A DNA stretch of 64,000 nt, from contig JAGXFN010000007.1 in the NCBI GenBank assembly GCA_024637195.1, positions 1-64,000 of the forward strand, given 5' to 3'. The notes beneath the pieces are model-generated. The model was not told the origin of the DNA. It ran no database searches and saw only the letters and a program-made list of their open reading frames with translations. This DNA is from Arcobacter sp. (GTDB taxonomy: Bacteria > Campylobacterota > Campylobacteria > Campylobacterales > Sulfurimonadaceae). Positions 36,643-46,381 of the stretch are shown here, piece after piece. Position numbers and translations under genes: made by a program. Every line of letters begins with the position of its first letter. The first letter of the stretch is position 1.

Positions 36643-37821
36643 GTGGATGAAAATATCAGTCTTCTCCTGACACTCTGCGCCATTCTCACCTTTTCACCTT
36701 TTTTTGCCAAGATCTTCAAGATCCCGACGACGCCGGTTGAGATAATTTTCGGCTCTCTTTTTGCCGCGGCAGGATTCCTTCACAGCCATGAACTTTTTGA
36801 GCTTGTTGCCGAGTTCGGATTTTTGTACCTGATGTTTATTGCCGGGATGGAGATAAACATCAAAAAGATACTCAAAATAGACAAGAGCATCCTTAACCGT
36901 GCGCTTATCTATCTTGCCCTGCTTTACTTTCTCTCCGCGATATGTACGGTCTATCTGCAGTTGAGCAATATCTTTATTGTGATCCTTCCGCTCATCTCGG
37001 TCGGCCTGATCGCGACTCTTAAAAAAGAGTACGGCAAAGACACCGCCTGGCTTCCGCTAGCCATGGTCGTGGGCTCTGTCGGTGAGATCATCTCCATTGC
37101 TATTTTGACGGTGGCTTCAGAAGCTTTCTTGACCGGAATAAGTCTGGAACTGTTTAAGACAGTCTCAACTCTTGTGATTTTTATCGCCTTGATCATCCTT
37201 CTTTTTCATGCACTTCGGGTTCTGTTTTGGTGGTTTCCCGAGATCGTACCCCTGATTATGCCGCACTTGGACAATAAGGATCAGGATCTGAGAATCTCCC
37301 TGGCCATCCTCTTCTCTTTTCTTGCGCTGATGATGTACCTTGATCTTGAGCTAGCCTTTGGCGCCTTTATTGCAGGGATGTTTATCCCCACCTTTTTTGA
37401 GCACAAATACCAGCTGCCTCGCAAACTCGAGTCTTTCGGGTTTGGGTTTTTAGTGCCGATATTTTTTGTTCATGTCGGCAGCGCTTTCAAACTTGCGGCA
37501 CTTCATGTGGACGGTTTGATCGCTATGGCTCTTCTAGTCACGGCCTTGATGATAGGTATTCGCCTGATTGCAGCCATGGTTTTCAACCAAAGCGGCTCGC
37601 TAAAGGACTCTGTGCTGCTTGCCCTCTCGCATTCTATGCCCCTGACGCTTCTCATCGCTATAGCAACGCTTGCCTATCATCAGCACAGCATTGACAAGTT
37701 CCACTACTATGCATTTATTTTGGCAAGTCTGTTTGAGGTTATCATTGTTATGCTCGCAATCAAGGTGATCGTCTATCCGCCTAAAGGTTTGCTGCGTCTA
37801 TTTCGGCGCAAATCCGAGTAA
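36643..37821 (+). CDS. Cation:proton antiporter (CPA2/KefB-like transport domain)
   Basis: 392 residues with about 12 predicted membrane helices of the NhaP/Kef type. The helix starting FLYLMFIAGMEINIKKI and the AFGAFIAGMFIPTFF segment are characteristic. There is no C-terminal RCK/TrkA domain, so gating by NAD(H) or glutathione is unlikely. It probably exchanges Na+ or K+ for protons. The start is GTG directly after the TAA of bioB (no intergenic base), so translation is probably coupled. Confidence 0.85.
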   Translation: MDENISLLLTLCAILTFSPFFAKIFKIPTTPVEIIFGSLFAAAGFLHSHELFELVAEFGFLYLMFIAGMEINIKKILKIDKSILNRALIYLALLYFLSAICTVYLQLSNIFIVILPLISVGLIATLKKEYGKDTAWLPLAMVVGSVGEIISIAILTVASEAFLTGISLELFKTVSTLVIFIALIILLFHALRVLFWWFPEIVPLIMPHLDNKDQDLRISLAILFSFLALMMYLDLELAFGAFIAGMFIPTFFEHKYQLPRKLESFGFGFLVPIFFVHVGSAFKLAALHVDGLIAMALLVTALMIGIRLIAAMVFNQSGSLKDSVLLALSHSMPLTLLIAIATLAYHQHSIDKFHYYAFILASLFEVIIVMLAIKVIVYPPKGLLRLFRRKSE

Positions 37822-38290
37822 GCACCCCCTGCATATCGGCGTCGGCGTCGATAATAATATCTGCTTTTTTTGAGTATATCGCATGACGTTGTGTGTACAT
37901 CTGCTCCGCTTTTTTCAAGTCTGAAAAGAGCGGTCTTTTGGCGAGTTCCGCGGCATCTAAGCGTGAAAGTATCGCCTCAAAAGGCAGGTTTAAGTAGATG
38001 ATCTTGCCGACCTCTTTGAGCCCCTCGCAGTGCGCTATCATACCGCCTCCGGTGGAGATAACGGCATTTTCAACACTGCTGTTGAGCCACTGCACTGTTT
38101 TCAGCTCCAAGAGGCGAAAATAGTTTTCCCCCTCATCTGCAAAGATCTTCGTGACATCTTTGCCCTCCAAACTTTCGATCATGCTGTCTGTGTCGAGGAA
38201 GTAAAGTTCTCTCTCCTTAGCAAGCAGGCGTCCTATAGAACTCTTTCCAGAGCCCATATAACCTATAAGGACAAGATTAGCGGCAGACAA
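37781..38290 (-). CDS. aroK: Shikimate kinase
   Basis: 169 residues from a TTG at 38290 (MSAANLVLIGYMGSGKSS). The open frame extends to 38395, but that part lies inside the upstream AMIN gene in another frame, and the TTG gives the usual family length. The Walker A GYMGSGKSS, the DTD motif (FLDTDSMIE), GGGM and RPLF are present. It catalyses the fifth step of the shikimate pathway; aroC is also in this window. It overlaps the AMIN gene by 14 bases and the antiporter tail in convergent orientation. Confidence 0.9.
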   Translation of the reverse strand: MSAANLVLIGYMGSGKSSIGRLLAKERELYFLDTDSMIESLEGKDVTKIFADEGENYFRLLELKTVQWLNSSVENAVISTGGGMIAHCEGLKEVGKIIYLNLPFEAILSRLDAAELAKRPLFSDLKKAEQMYTQRHAIYSKKADIIIDADADMQGVLTRICAEIDAANL

Positions 38291-38891
38291 TGGTATAGTC
38301 GTTTGCGCTGACGTTGAGAGTGTAGCCGTACTGTCCGTCGAGTTCCACAACAACGCGGTAATATTTGTCATGGTTTCCAAGACGTATACGTTCAAAAGGC
38401 GGGGTATTCAGAGGATACTCTTTGGGTTTGAAACTGGTATCGCGGGCAAAGTCCATAACAATACGGTACGGTAAAGTGAGCATAAAGTTGCGCAGCATCT
38501 TGTCTTTTGTAACCAGCTTCAGCGTCTTGCCGGAGGGAATAAAGTTGATGTACTCTGTCTCGATGTGCTTGCTCTTTGTCTCCTCTTTGCTACTTTTTTG
38601 GGATGGACTTGTGTCATGCGAGAGAATAAGGGGCTTGTGCCAGTCTATTTGGTTATTCAGTTCCAGCGCTTCGCTGGCCATAGATCCATCCATGTTTTGG
38701 TAGTGGATCACAAGCCCTTTTATCGTCCGTGCCGAACTGGGCAGGGAGATCTGCTGTGCAGTAAAAGGTTTAAGGTTTTCTATCTTGTTGCTTGTAGGCA
38801 TCTGCTTCTCATTGGGATCAGTAGGGAAAAAGGGGTTGTCTCGGCCATTAAGCAGGGCAAAAGTCAAAAAAAACAACAAGAGTAAACGCAT
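38277..38891 (-). CDS. Exported AMIN-domain protein
   Basis: 204 residues with a signal peptide (about 1-18) and a C-terminal AMIN domain. LPYRIVMDFARDTSFKP and RIGNHDKYYRVVVELD are the two hallmark stretches. AMIN domains target periplasmic proteins such as amidases and secretin partners to the wall or division site; no amidase domain is attached here. A similar gene sits in the recA-eno cluster of Campylobacter (Cj1670-like). It precedes aroK and follows the FtsB-like gene. Confidence 0.82.
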   Translation of the reverse strand: MRLLLLFFLTFALLNGRDNPFFPTDPNEKQMPTSNKIENLKPFTAQQISLPSSARTIKGLVIHYQNMDGSMASEALELNNQIDWHKPLILSHDTSPSQKSSKEETKSKHIETEYINFIPSGKTLKLVTKDKMLRNFMLTLPYRIVMDFARDTSFKPKEYPLNTPPFERIRLGNHDKYYRVVVELDGQYGYTLNVSANDYTIVCR

Positions 38892-38992
38892 AATCTACCT
38901 ATCTTTATTATCAGTTGGCAACATTGTACTTAAGACTTCTTTAAAACTTCTTGCACCCCAGCGGATCAGGAATGAAGAAACTGTAAAAATGA

Positions 38993-39280
38993 CTAGTTGA
39001 TGTCCGGATCCAGTTCTTTGAGTTCAAAAATCTCTTTTTGCAAGGCTGCATTTTCACTCTTGAGCTTGACGACCTCTTCTTTAAGAAAGTTCTCATACTC
39101 TTCGAGATTGATCAGTACCTGCAAGGAGTTCTCTCCAAAGAGAATAATTCCGATATAAATGCCCGAAAAGACGACAATCAGTGCCAAAAGGCCCAGTTTC
39201 TGCCAGCTAAGACCCAGATAACGCTTCGGGAAGCTCTGTTCCGCTTCTATCTCATCAAGAAGATCAGACACTGGCGTCAC
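38993..39280 (-). CDS. FtsB/DivIC-like septum formation initiator
   Basis: 95 residues with the FtsB layout: a short cytoplasmic head, one membrane helix (about 30-48) and a C-terminal coiled coil (EENYLKEEVVKLKSENAALQKEIFELKELD-like, about 55-90). FtsB/DivIC bridges FtsL and FtsQ in the divisome. The position between eno and the AMIN gene is conserved in the phylum. Sequence identity alone is weak, so the assignment rests on architecture and context. Confidence 0.78.
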   Translation of the reverse strand: MTPVSDLLDEIEAEQSFPKRYLGLSWQKLGLLALIVVFSGIYIGIILFGENSLQVLINLEEYENFLKEEVVKLKSENAALQKEIFELKELDPDIN

Positions 39281-39390
39281 CTTTTGAACACATGCAAACT
39301 AAAGAGCAGCTCAGGGATGAAAAAGTAGCATTGCTTAGCATCATCTTTTCCATAGTTTCAGATATTTTCAACTCATTCCGGCAAGCAGGA

Positions 39391-40659
39391 TTAGTTAAAA
39401 AGAGAGGCTCCAAGATATTCGCCGTATACGATCTCGTTTTCGATCTCTAAAAGACGGTTGTACTTAGCTGTACGTTCACCACGAGCCGTGGAACCTGTTT
39501 TGATCTCGCCGCAGTTAAGCGCAACCGCGAAGTCTGCGATAAAGGCATCTTCGCTCTCACCTGAACGGTGAGACATTACACATTTGTAGCCGTTTCGCTG
39601 CGCCAGACGCACCGTCAGCATCGTTTCAGAGACCGAGCCGATCTGGTTTGGCTTGATAAGGATCGAATTGGCGATCCCTTTTTCAATTCCTTCAGCCAGA
39701 ATGTTCGCGTTCGTCACAAAAAGATCGTCACCGACCAGCTGAATCTTGTCGGCCAATTTTTCGCTCAGAAGCTTCCAGCCGTCCCAATCATCTTCGCTCA
39801 AGCCGTCTTCTATAGAGACGATCGGATATTTCGAGCAAAGATCCTCATAATACTCAACAAGTTCTGCCGAGGTCACAGTGCGGTTTTCTGACTCCAAACG
39901 GTAGCCGCCGTCGACAACAAGCTCGCTTGCCGCTACGTCGAGTGCTATAGCAATTTGTTCACCGGCAATATAGCCCGCTTTTTCGATCGCCTGCATGATC
40001 ACCTGGATCGGCTCTTCATTTGAGCTAAGGTCAGGGGCAAAACCGCCCTCATCACCCAGCGCCGTGTTGTGATTACTCTCTTTTAGGATCTTCTTGAGGG
40101 TATGGTAGACCTCGGAAGAAGCGCGCAAGGCATCGGCAAAGTCTTCAAACCCTACCGGCATGATCATATACTCTTGAAAATCGACAGAGTTATCCGCGTG
40201 CGAGCCTCCGTTGATGATGTTAAGCATCGGAACGGGAATGACCATTGCATTTGCGCCGCCAAGGTAACGGTAAAGCGGGATATTCAGACTTTTTGCCGCC
40301 GCTCTCGCCACTGCCATAGAGACCCCGAGAACCGCATTGGCACCGATGTTTCCATAGTTTTCGGTTCCGTCGACTTCTTTCATCGTAGCATCGATGATAG
40401 CCTGGTTGAAAGGGCTAAGTCCGATCAAGGCATCTGCAATTACCGAGTTTACATTTTCAACGGCCTTGAGCACGCCTTTACCAAGATAACGCGCATCACC
40501 GTCGCGCAGTTCCAATGCTTCGCGTTTTCCCGTACTTGCCCCAGAGGGAACGATTGCATCCGACTGCGTTCCGTCACTTAGTGTCACAAACGCCTTTACC
40601 GTTGGATTTCCTCGTGAATCCATCACTTCAACTGCGTTTACATTGTCAATAAAAATCAT
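39391..40659 (-). CDS. eno: Enolase
   Basis: 422 residues, full length. It converts 2-phosphoglycerate to phosphoenolpyruvate. Present are the substrate loop [38 protein letters not shown] and the catalytic-lysine region [15 protein letters not shown] made here feeds, among others, the shikimate and nonulosonic acid pathways. It overlaps recA by four bases (ATGA), so recA and eno are translationally coupled on one transcript. Confidence 0.96.
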   Translation of the reverse strand: MIFIDNVNAVEVMDSRGNPTVKAFVTLSDGTQSDAIVPSGASTGKREALELRDGDARYLGKGVLKAVENVNSVIADALIGLSPFNQAIIDATMKEVDGTENYGNIGANAVLGVSMAVARAAAKSLNIPLYRYLGGANAMVIPVPMLNIINGGSHADNSVDFQEYMIMPVGFEDFADALRASSEVYHTLKKILKESNHNTALGDEGGFAPDLSSNEEPIQVIMQAIEKAGYIAGEQIAIALDVAASELVVDGGYRLESENRTVTSAELVEYYEDLCSKYPIVSIEDGLSEDDWDGWKLLSEKLADKIQLVGDDLFVTNANILAEGIEKGIANSILIKPNQIGSVSETMLTVRLAQRNGYKCVMSHRSGESEDAFIADFAVALNCGEIKTGSTARGERTAKYNRLLEIENEIVYGEYLGASLFN

Positions 40660-41693
40660 TCATCTTCCTCACTTATTTCAGATACGTCCATGTCCATTAG
40701 GTTGCCTATGCCCATCGCCTCTTTAATCTTTGTTTCAATCTCCATGGCTAGGGCCGGGTTCTCTTTTAGAGCGTCTTTGACCTTCTCTCTTCCCTGTCCG
40801 AGCTTCTTGTCCTCATACGAGAACCAGGCGCCGCTCTTGTCGATGATGTCCAGTTTTACCCCATAGTCCACAAGTTCGCCTACCTTCGAGATACCCTCGC
40901 CAAACATGATGTCAAACTCTGCTTGTTTGAACGGAGGAGCCACCTTGTTTTTGACAACCTTCGCCTTTGTACGGTTACCGATGGAGGTCTCTGCCTGCTT
41001 GAGTGTTGCGATACGGCGGATGTCTATACGTACCGAGGCATAAAATTTCAAGGCATTTCCGCCTGTTGTCGTCTCCGGCGAGCCGTAGCCCATCATACCG
41101 ATCTTCATACGGATCTGATTGATGAAGATAACCGTGGTGTTCATCTTGTGCAGAACGCCTGTGAGTTTACGAAGCGCCTTGGACATCAAACGCGCCTGAA
41201 CGCCGACCTGCTGGTCCGTCATCTCGCCCTCAAGCTCTACCTTCGGCGTCAGTGCTGCAACCGAGTCGATGATGATAAGGTCAACCGCGCCTGAACGCGC
41301 CAGTGTCTCGACAATATCCAGTGCCTGCTCGCCATAGTCAGGCTGTGAGACCAAAAGATTGTCTACATCAACGCCGAGATTTTTCGCGTATTTTACGTCA
41401 AGAGCATGTTCCGCGTCGATAAAAGCACAAACACCGCCGAGTTTTTGGCACTCTGCCGTGATCTGAAGCGTCAAAGTCGTTTTTCCCGAACTCTCCGGCC
41501 CGTAGATCTCGACAACACGGCCACGAGGAACACCGCCGATACCCAATGCAAGATCAAGTCCAATCGAACCCGTACTGATCGCTTCGATCGCCTCGACTTC
41601 TTTGTCTCCAAGACGCATCAACGCGCCCTTTCCGAAAGCCTTGTCGATATGCTTCAGTGCCAAGTCCAGTGATTTTTGTTTGTTTGCATCCAT
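40656..41693 (-). CDS. recA: Recombinase RecA
   Basis: 345 residues. Walker [11 protein letters not shown], Walker [11 protein letters not shown], the L2 region ([16 protein letters not shown]) and an acidic tail ending in SEEDE are all seen. It directs strand exchange and LexA-type responses where these exist. The 5' gap to the divergent mqnD (41694-41902) contains a short palindrome that could be an operator. The start ATG is preceded by an AAGGAAC site. Confidence 0.96.
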   Translation of the reverse strand: MDANKQKSLDLALKHIDKAFGKGALMRLGDKEVEAIEAISTGSIGLDLALGIGGVPRGRVVEIYGPESSGKTTLTLQITAECQKLGGVCAFIDAEHALDVKYAKNLGVDVDNLLVSQPDYGEQALDIVETLARSGAVDLIIIDSVAALTPKVELEGEMTDQQVGVQARLMSKALRKLTGVLHKMNTTVIFINQIRMKIGMMGYGSPETTTGGNALKFYASVRIDIRRIATLKQAETSIGNRTKAKVVKNKVAPPFKQAEFDIMFGEGISKVGELVDYGVKLDIIDKSGAWFSYEDKKLGQGREKVKDALKENPALAMEIETKIKEAMGIGNLMDMDVSEISEEDE

Positions 41694-41759
41694 TAAATGT
41701 TCCTTGTTTCATAAATATGTTGGAAGATTATATGACAAATTGAAATATTATATATTTCT

Positions 41760-41776
41760 TATTGCAATATGCAATA
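41760..41776. promoter_or_regulatory. Palindrome in the divergent recA/mqnD promoter region
   Basis: Arms TATTGCA and TGCAATA with a three-base centre lie in the 209-base gap between the two divergent starts, amid AT-rich promoter-like sequence. It could bind a dimeric regulator of one or both genes. It does not match the classical LexA box. Confidence 0.35.
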
Positions 41777-41902
41777 TTTTTATCTACCCGATAAAATAAT
41801 GTGTAATTTTAGCGTTCTTTGGTTAAAATCTAATTGATAAATGCTTATTTGCAGCGCAAACTTTTTGTAATGCTGTTTCTATAGAATAATTTAGGATATA
41901 TT

Positions 41903-42769
41903 TTGACAAAAATGAAAATCGCCCACTCTCCGGATGCAGATGATATTTTTATGTATTATGCGATTAAGTTCGGATGGGTAAGCCAGGATAACGTAGCCTT
42001 TGACAATATCGCGCTCGACATCGAGACCCTTAATGTCGAAGCACTGGCGGGGACCTATGACATAACAGCCATCAGCTTTGCACTCTATCCTTTGATCAAA
42101 GAGGAGTATGCTCTTTTGCGTACCGCGGTGAGTTTTGGCGAGGGGTATGGGCCGAAACTCATCAAACGCAAAGGTGAAAAACTCAAGCGTAATTTCAAAG
42201 TCGCCCTCAGCGGAAAGTATACCACCAATGCGCTGCTCTTTAGGATCGCCTACCCCGAAGCGCGCATCACCTATATGAACTTTTTGGACATCGAAGAGGC
42301 GGTACGTTCGGGGGAAGTGCATGCGGGTGTTTTGATCCATGAGAGCATCTTGACCTTCAGCGACGAACTCGAGGTCGAACGTGAAATGTGGGACATCTGG
42401 CAAGAACTCTGCGGCGACAAAACGCTTCCTCTGCCTCTGGGCGGTATGGCGATCCGCCGTTCGCTTCCGCTGACAAAGGCGATCGCCTATGAGCAGACTC
42501 TTACACAGGCGGTGGAAGTCGCCCGGGATAGAAAAGAGGAGCTCTGCGAGCTTCTGGTAAAGAACAAACTTGTACGTATCGAAGGAGAGACGCTGCAGAG
42601 ATATCTGGAGCTCTACGCCAATGATGACTCCGTACGTCTTTCAAAGCTTCAGTACAAAGCCATCGACACGCTCTTTGAACTTGGCCACAAACATGGTTAT
42701 TATACCGAACTGATCAAGGCCGAAGAGTACACTATTCCTACCGAATACACTGAGCTTAGAAAGGGCTGA
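41903..42769 (+). CDS. mqnD: 1,4-dihydroxy-6-naphthoate synthase (futalosine menaquinone route)
   Basis: 288 residues of the VitK2_biosynth family. The signature HSPDADDIFMYYAI corresponds to MqnD-type SPxxNDxFxxxA motifs, and the fold resembles a periplasmic binding protein. It acts late in the futalosine pathway used by Campylobacterota to make menaquinone. The start is TTG at 41903 with AGGA six bases before; the ATG at 41912 is too far from that site. fliQ follows by two bases. MqnA is the nearest alternative identity. Confidence 0.82.
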   Translation: MTKMKIAHSPDADDIFMYYAIKFGWVSQDNVAFDNIALDIETLNVEALAGTYDITAISFALYPLIKEEYALLRTAVSFGEGYGPKLIKRKGEKLKRNFKVALSGKYTTNALLFRIAYPEARITYMNFLDIEEAVRSGEVHAGVLIHESILTFSDELEVEREMWDIWQELCGDKTLPLPLGGMAIRRSLPLTKAIAYEQTLTQAVEVARDRKEELCELLVKNKLVRIEGETLQRYLELYANDDSVRLSKLQYKAIDTLFELGHKHGYYTELIKAEEYTIPTEYTELRKG

Positions 42770-42771
42770 GA

Positions 42772-43038
42772 ATGGACTCACAACTCGTTGCACTTGGTGT
42801 CGAAACCTTCAGAATAGCACTCTATCTCGCCCTCCCGGGTCTATTGACCGGAATGTTTCTGGGACTGGCAGTCAGTATCTTCCAGGCCACGACCCAGATC
42901 AATGAGATGACCCTGAGTTTTATCCCTAAGATCATCGGTGTTGTCATCGTCATCATCGTTACGATGCCCTGGATGCTTAACATGATGACCGAGTTTACGA
43001 CGCGTATCATCAACATGATCCCTGAGTTTGTGAGCTGA
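42772..43038 (+). CDS. fliQ: Flagellar export apparatus protein FliQ
   Basis: 88 residues with two membrane helices, the normal size. Typical are the first helix ending in LPGLLTGMFLGLAVSIFQA and the following TQINEMTLSFIPKI motif. FliQ forms, with FliP and FliR, the export gate of the flagellar type III system. It is placed between mqnD and murB, away from other flagellar genes, as in Campylobacter. It shares one base with the murB start. Confidence 0.95.
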   Translation: MDSQLVALGVETFRIALYLALPGLLTGMFLGLAVSIFQATTQINEMTLSFIPKIIGVVIVIIVTMPWMLNMMTEFTTRIINMIPEFVS

Positions 43039-43862
43039 TGCTTAAAACGATAGACTTTTCAAAACACTCCTCCATCAAAATCGGTCCGCTCGCCGATGTC
43101 CTTCTTGTCGATGATTTTTCTTCTGCGAAAGATCACTTCCTTCTCGGCCACTGCAATAATATGCTTATCGGACCGCAGCACCCGCCGCTGATGATGCTGG
43201 GCAAGAACTTTGACTATATCAGGATCGAGAACGATCTGCTCTGTGTAGGCGCCGCGACACCGGGCGGAAAGCTTCTCTCCTTTTGCAAGAAACACGACAT
43301 TGCCCACTTTGAGCTTCTTCCCAAGCTTCCCGGCTCGCTCGGCGGTATGATAAAGATGAATGCCGGTCTGAAAGAGTGGGAGATCTTCAACTATCTGCAC
43401 TCTATCCTCACCCAAAATGGCGAACTGCTTAAAGAAGCAATACCCCACGGCTACCGTTGGACCCAGTTCGAGGGGATAGTCTTCGAGGTACGGTTCGAGA
43501 TCCATAAGGGCTTCAGCGAAGCGCAGCTGGAGATATTCAAAAAGATGCGTGACAACCAGCCCAACATGCCCAGTGCCGGCAGCTGCTTCAAGAACCCTCA
43601 AGGCGACTCCGCCGGAAGGCTTATCGAAGCAGCCGGTTTAAAAGGTCATAGAATCGGCAATATGGCCTTCAGCGAAATGCATGCGAACTTCTTGGTCAAC
43701 CTCGGCGGCGGAACATTTGACGAAGCGATAGCACTGATACGGCTTGCACAAGAAAAGGTCTATGAAAAATTCGGGATCTGGCTCGAAAATGAGGTGATCG
43801 TTGTGGATGAGAGGTATAAAGGAGAAGAGTCTCCTTTATTAATGAAGGCTAGAACCTTATAA
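43038..43862 (+). CDS. murB: UDP-N-acetylenolpyruvoylglucosamine reductase
   Basis: 274 residues, a FAD enzyme that makes UDP-MurNAc. FAD-binding features (MLIGPQHPPLMMLGKNFDYI) and the catalytic SAGSCFKNPQGDSAGRLIE with GLKGHRIG are present. It is slightly short for the family, as in other Campylobacterota. It starts at the fliQ stop and its 3' end overlaps the convergent outer-membrane protein gene by 14 bases. Confidence 0.93.
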   Translation: MLKTIDFSKHSSIKIGPLADVLLVDDFSSAKDHFLLGHCNNMLIGPQHPPLMMLGKNFDYIRIENDLLCVGAATPGGKLLSFCKKHDIAHFELLPKLPGSLGGMIKMNAGLKEWEIFNYLHSILTQNGELLKEAIPHGYRWTQFEGIVFEVRFEIHKGFSEAQLEIFKKMRDNQPNMPSAGSCFKNPQGDSAGRLIEAAGLKGHRIGNMAFSEMHANFLVNLGGGTFDEAIALIRLAQEKVYEKFGIWLENEVIVVDERYKGEESPLLMKARTL

Positions 43863-44613
43863 CAGCTCCGGCGAAGAGACCCTTGACTTTGATATCCATT
43901 GTCGTGTCGACATCGAAATCCGTACCGTCAAGATCGATCTGCTCAACTCTATAACCAACTTCCAGACCGACATCAACCGGCAGGATATCCACTAAGGTAT
44001 AGTCCGCTTTTACAGAGTAGTCGGAGACCTTTGAATTCTTGTAAGCGGTATACTTTGCGCTTCCCTCAAGTCCGATATCCGTACCCGGGATCTCGAAACG
44101 AAGACGTCCGTAGGCCATCGGAAGAGGGATGGTCTCATTTAAGCTTGTTTTGTTTGACCCTGTACTATCTACCGCATTAAACTTCGCCTGGATCACCTTG
44201 ACATCAAGACCGAGGTCCAGCGTCGCCCAAAAGGTGTTGTCAAGCAGGTTGTAGTACATAATGATGTCAAACTGGTCCAGCGTCAGGTCGGTTTTCGCAT
44301 TTGCAGAGTACGTTGTACCCTTGTATGTAAAACTTTGTGTCGACGTACCGGCATAGTCAATGGCCGCGTACTCTAAACGAAGGTTCGGAACGACAGGCAC
44401 AGGATGTTTGATGTAGGCCCATATATATCCCTTGCTCGCTTTGTCATAGTCCAATAGATCGGCGTCAAAAGTATATGCCGGCGTACCACTTGTAATAGCT
44501 CCTGAAAGCTCATTGTTCCAAACACCTCCACCCGCTTCAACACGGATAATGTCCGCCTGTGCAGCTGTTCCCAAAAGTCCGGCCAAAAGCACGCCTGATA
44601 AAACCTTTTTCAT
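43849..44613 (-). CDS. Outer membrane beta-barrel protein, TIGR04219 family
   Basis: 254 residues with a signal peptide (about 1-20, ending AAQA) and alternating beta-strand segments ending in an aromatic residue (AVIRF). The motif after the signal, DIIRVEAGGGVWNNELSG, is the hallmark of the TIGR04219 family. These small barrels have no established substrate. The gene stands alone and is convergent with murB. Expression is expected from an AAGGAGC site before the ATG. Confidence 0.83.
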   Translation of the reverse strand: MKKVLSGVLLAGLLGTAAQADIIRVEAGGGVWNNELSGAITSGTPAYTFDADLLDYDKASKGYIWAYIKHPVPVVPNLRLEYAAIDYAGTSTQSFTYKGTTYSANAKTDLTLDQFDIIMYYNLLDNTFWATLDLGLDVKVIQAKFNAVDSTGSNKTSLNETIPLPMAYGRLRFEIPGTDIGLEGSAKYTAYKNSKVSDYSVKADYTLVDILPVDVGLEVGYRVEQIDLDGTDFDVDTTMDIKVKGLFAGAVIRF

Positions 44614-44731
44614 ATACGCTCCTTAATAAATAATAAGAACTATATTATCACAAAAAAATATACCAGCAGTGATATTTGAAAAAGTTTTTAGTTTTTATTT
44701 GATGAGTGGGTGAAAAGGGAAGTATTGAAAT

Positions 44732-44745
44732 GGGGCCGAAGCCCC
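44732..44745 (-). terminator. UUCG-loop hairpin downstream of tpx
   Basis: GGGGC and GCCCC close a CGAA (TTCG on the transcribed strand) tetraloop about 25 bases after the tpx stop. The following ATTTC is a weak uridine tract, so termination is plausible but not certain. Confidence 0.6.
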
Positions 44746-44769
44746 GAAGAAGTCAGCTAAGTCTAAAAC

Positions 44770-45273
44770 TTATTTAACTGCTGCAAGAGCTGCATCGTAG
44801 TTAGGCTCTTCAGTGATCTCTGGAACGATCTCTTTGTATGTTACTACACCTTCTTCGTTTACTGCGAATACCGCACGACAAGTTACACCAGCAAGAACTG
44901 AACCGCCAAGAAGTACGCCATACGCGTTTGCGAAGTCTTTGTTACGGAAGTCAGAAGTAACTGTTAGGTTAGTGATTCCTTCAGCTGAACAAAAACGTCC
45001 TGCCGCAAATGGAAGGTCAAGAGAAACGATAGTTGTGATAACGTCTTTCATATCAGCCGCTTTTGCGTTGAAGTTACGAGTTTCAGTAGCACATACACCT
45101 GTGTCTAGTGAAGGAACAACGATGATCAGTTGTTTTTTACCTTGAGCGCCGCCAACTTTTACATCGCCAAGACCGTCTGAGTTTACAACTGTAACCTCTG
45201 GAGCTTTGTCGCCTACATTTACTTCTTTTCCTAGAAGTTCTACGTCTGTACCTTTGAATTTTGTCGTTGCCAT
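44770..45273 (-). CDS. tpx: Thiol peroxidase
   Basis: 167 residues. An atypical 2-Cys peroxiredoxin that reduces lipid hydroperoxides. The peroxidatic cysteine is in PSLDTGVCATETRNF and the resolving one in AAGRFCSAEG, with the conserved spacing. The gene is monocistronic, with an AGGAGC site before the ATG and a terminator hairpin after it. Codon use is strongly biased, suggesting high expression. Confidence 0.95.
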   Translation of the reverse strand: MATTKFKGTDVELLGKEVNVGDKAPEVTVVNSDGLGDVKVGGAQGKKQLIIVVPSLDTGVCATETRNFNAKAADMKDVITTIVSLDLPFAAGRFCSAEGITNLTVTSDFRNKDFANAYGVLLGGSVLAGVTCRAVFAVNEEGVVTYKEIVPEITEEPNYDAALAAVK

Positions 45274-45385
45274 ATTGGGCTCCTGTTTTAAGATTTATGC
45301 CGGAAGTTTACTTAAATCCGATAATACGACTCTTAATTAAATAGCAGTTGTTTTTGATTAAGCAATATTAAAGAATACGTTTTTC

Positions 45386-46363
45386 CTATAAAGAAGTCCG
45401 TGGTTCGGTGACCATCTCGACAAGCGGCGTAAAGAGCTCTTTTTCATACATCTCGACGGCGACACGCCCTATCATGGCGGCATTATCGGAGCAGTACTGC
45501 ATCTTCGCCAAAGAGAGCGTGGCATCATACGGTTTTAGTATGGTCTGCATGGCCTGGCGCAGATAAAGGTTAGCGCTGGCCCCGCCTACTATAGCAAAAT
45601 GCCGGGGCGGACTGCTCTTGAAATACTTCTTGAGCTTGTGGGTGAGATGCCCGACGGCTGCTTTTTGAAATGAGGCGGCGATGTCGGGGTAGTCCTGCTC
45701 TTTCGCCTCCAGACTCACCAGCCGCACCGCATTTTTCAAGCCCGAATAAGAGAAGGCAAAGAGCGGCGACTGTGAAAGCGGCAGCGGCATAGGATAGCGT
45801 GTCTCATCCCCTGTCTGCGCGATTTTCTCGATCACAGGTCCGCCCGGATAGCCCAGGTTCATCATCTTCGAAACCTTATCAAAACTCTCCCCGAAACTGT
45901 CATCCATCGTCGTAGCTACCATCTTCATCTCTTCAAAAGACTCCACCTCTATCACCTGCGTATGCCCACCCGACACCAGCAGTACCGTCAGGGGAAAACA
46001 CGTCTCTTCTTCGATGAAAAGAGAGTAGATATGCCCCTTGAGGTGGTTAACAGAAATCAAAGGAAGACGCAGCGCGATCGACAGCGCTTTCGCCATCGTC
46101 ACTCCTTCGACCAGGGTCACATTCAGCCCCGGAGCCGTCGTCACTGCGATCGCTTTGAGATCCGCAAAGTAGGGTGTACACTCCTCAAGTATCTTAGGAA
46201 GCGCCTCAGCATGAAGACGCGAAGCCAGCTCGGGAACAACCCCGCCATATACCGAATGCTCAAGCTCCTGAGAGATTTTCTTATGATAAAGCAGTTTTTT
46301 GCTCTTTATCTCCGTAATCGCAATAGAGCTGTCATCACACGAACTCTCAATCGACAATATCAT
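45386..46363 (-). CDS. tsaD: tRNA threonylcarbamoyladenosine synthase subunit TsaD
   Basis: 325 residues from ATG 46363 ([11 protein letters not shown]). The frame opens at 46390, but an AAGGAAG site five bases before 46363 decides the start. The ASKHA fold motifs [13 protein letters not shown] (metal-binding histidines) and LLVSGGHTQ are typical. It transfers threonylcarbamoyl to A37 of ANN-reading tRNAs. Its 5' flank is a transposon remnant: one end of that element lies within 20 bases of the start and forms part of the leader. Confidence 0.94.
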   Translation of the reverse strand: MILSIESSCDDSSIAITEIKSKKLLYHKKISQELEHSVYGGVVPELASRLHAEALPKILEECTPYFADLKAIAVTTAPGLNVTLVEGVTMAKALSIALRLPLISVNHLKGHIYSLFIEEETCFPLTVLLVSGGHTQVIEVESFEEMKMVATTMDDSFGESFDKVSKMMNLGYPGGPVIEKIAQTGDETRYPMPLPLSQSPLFAFSYSGLKNAVRLVSLEAKEQDYPDIAASFQKAAVGHLTHKLKKYFKSSPPRHFAIVGGASANLYLRQAMQTILKPYDATLSLAKMQYCSDNAAMIGRVAVEMYEKELFTPLVEMVTEPRTSL

Positions 46364-46381
46364 ATCTTCTTCCTTGGGGTC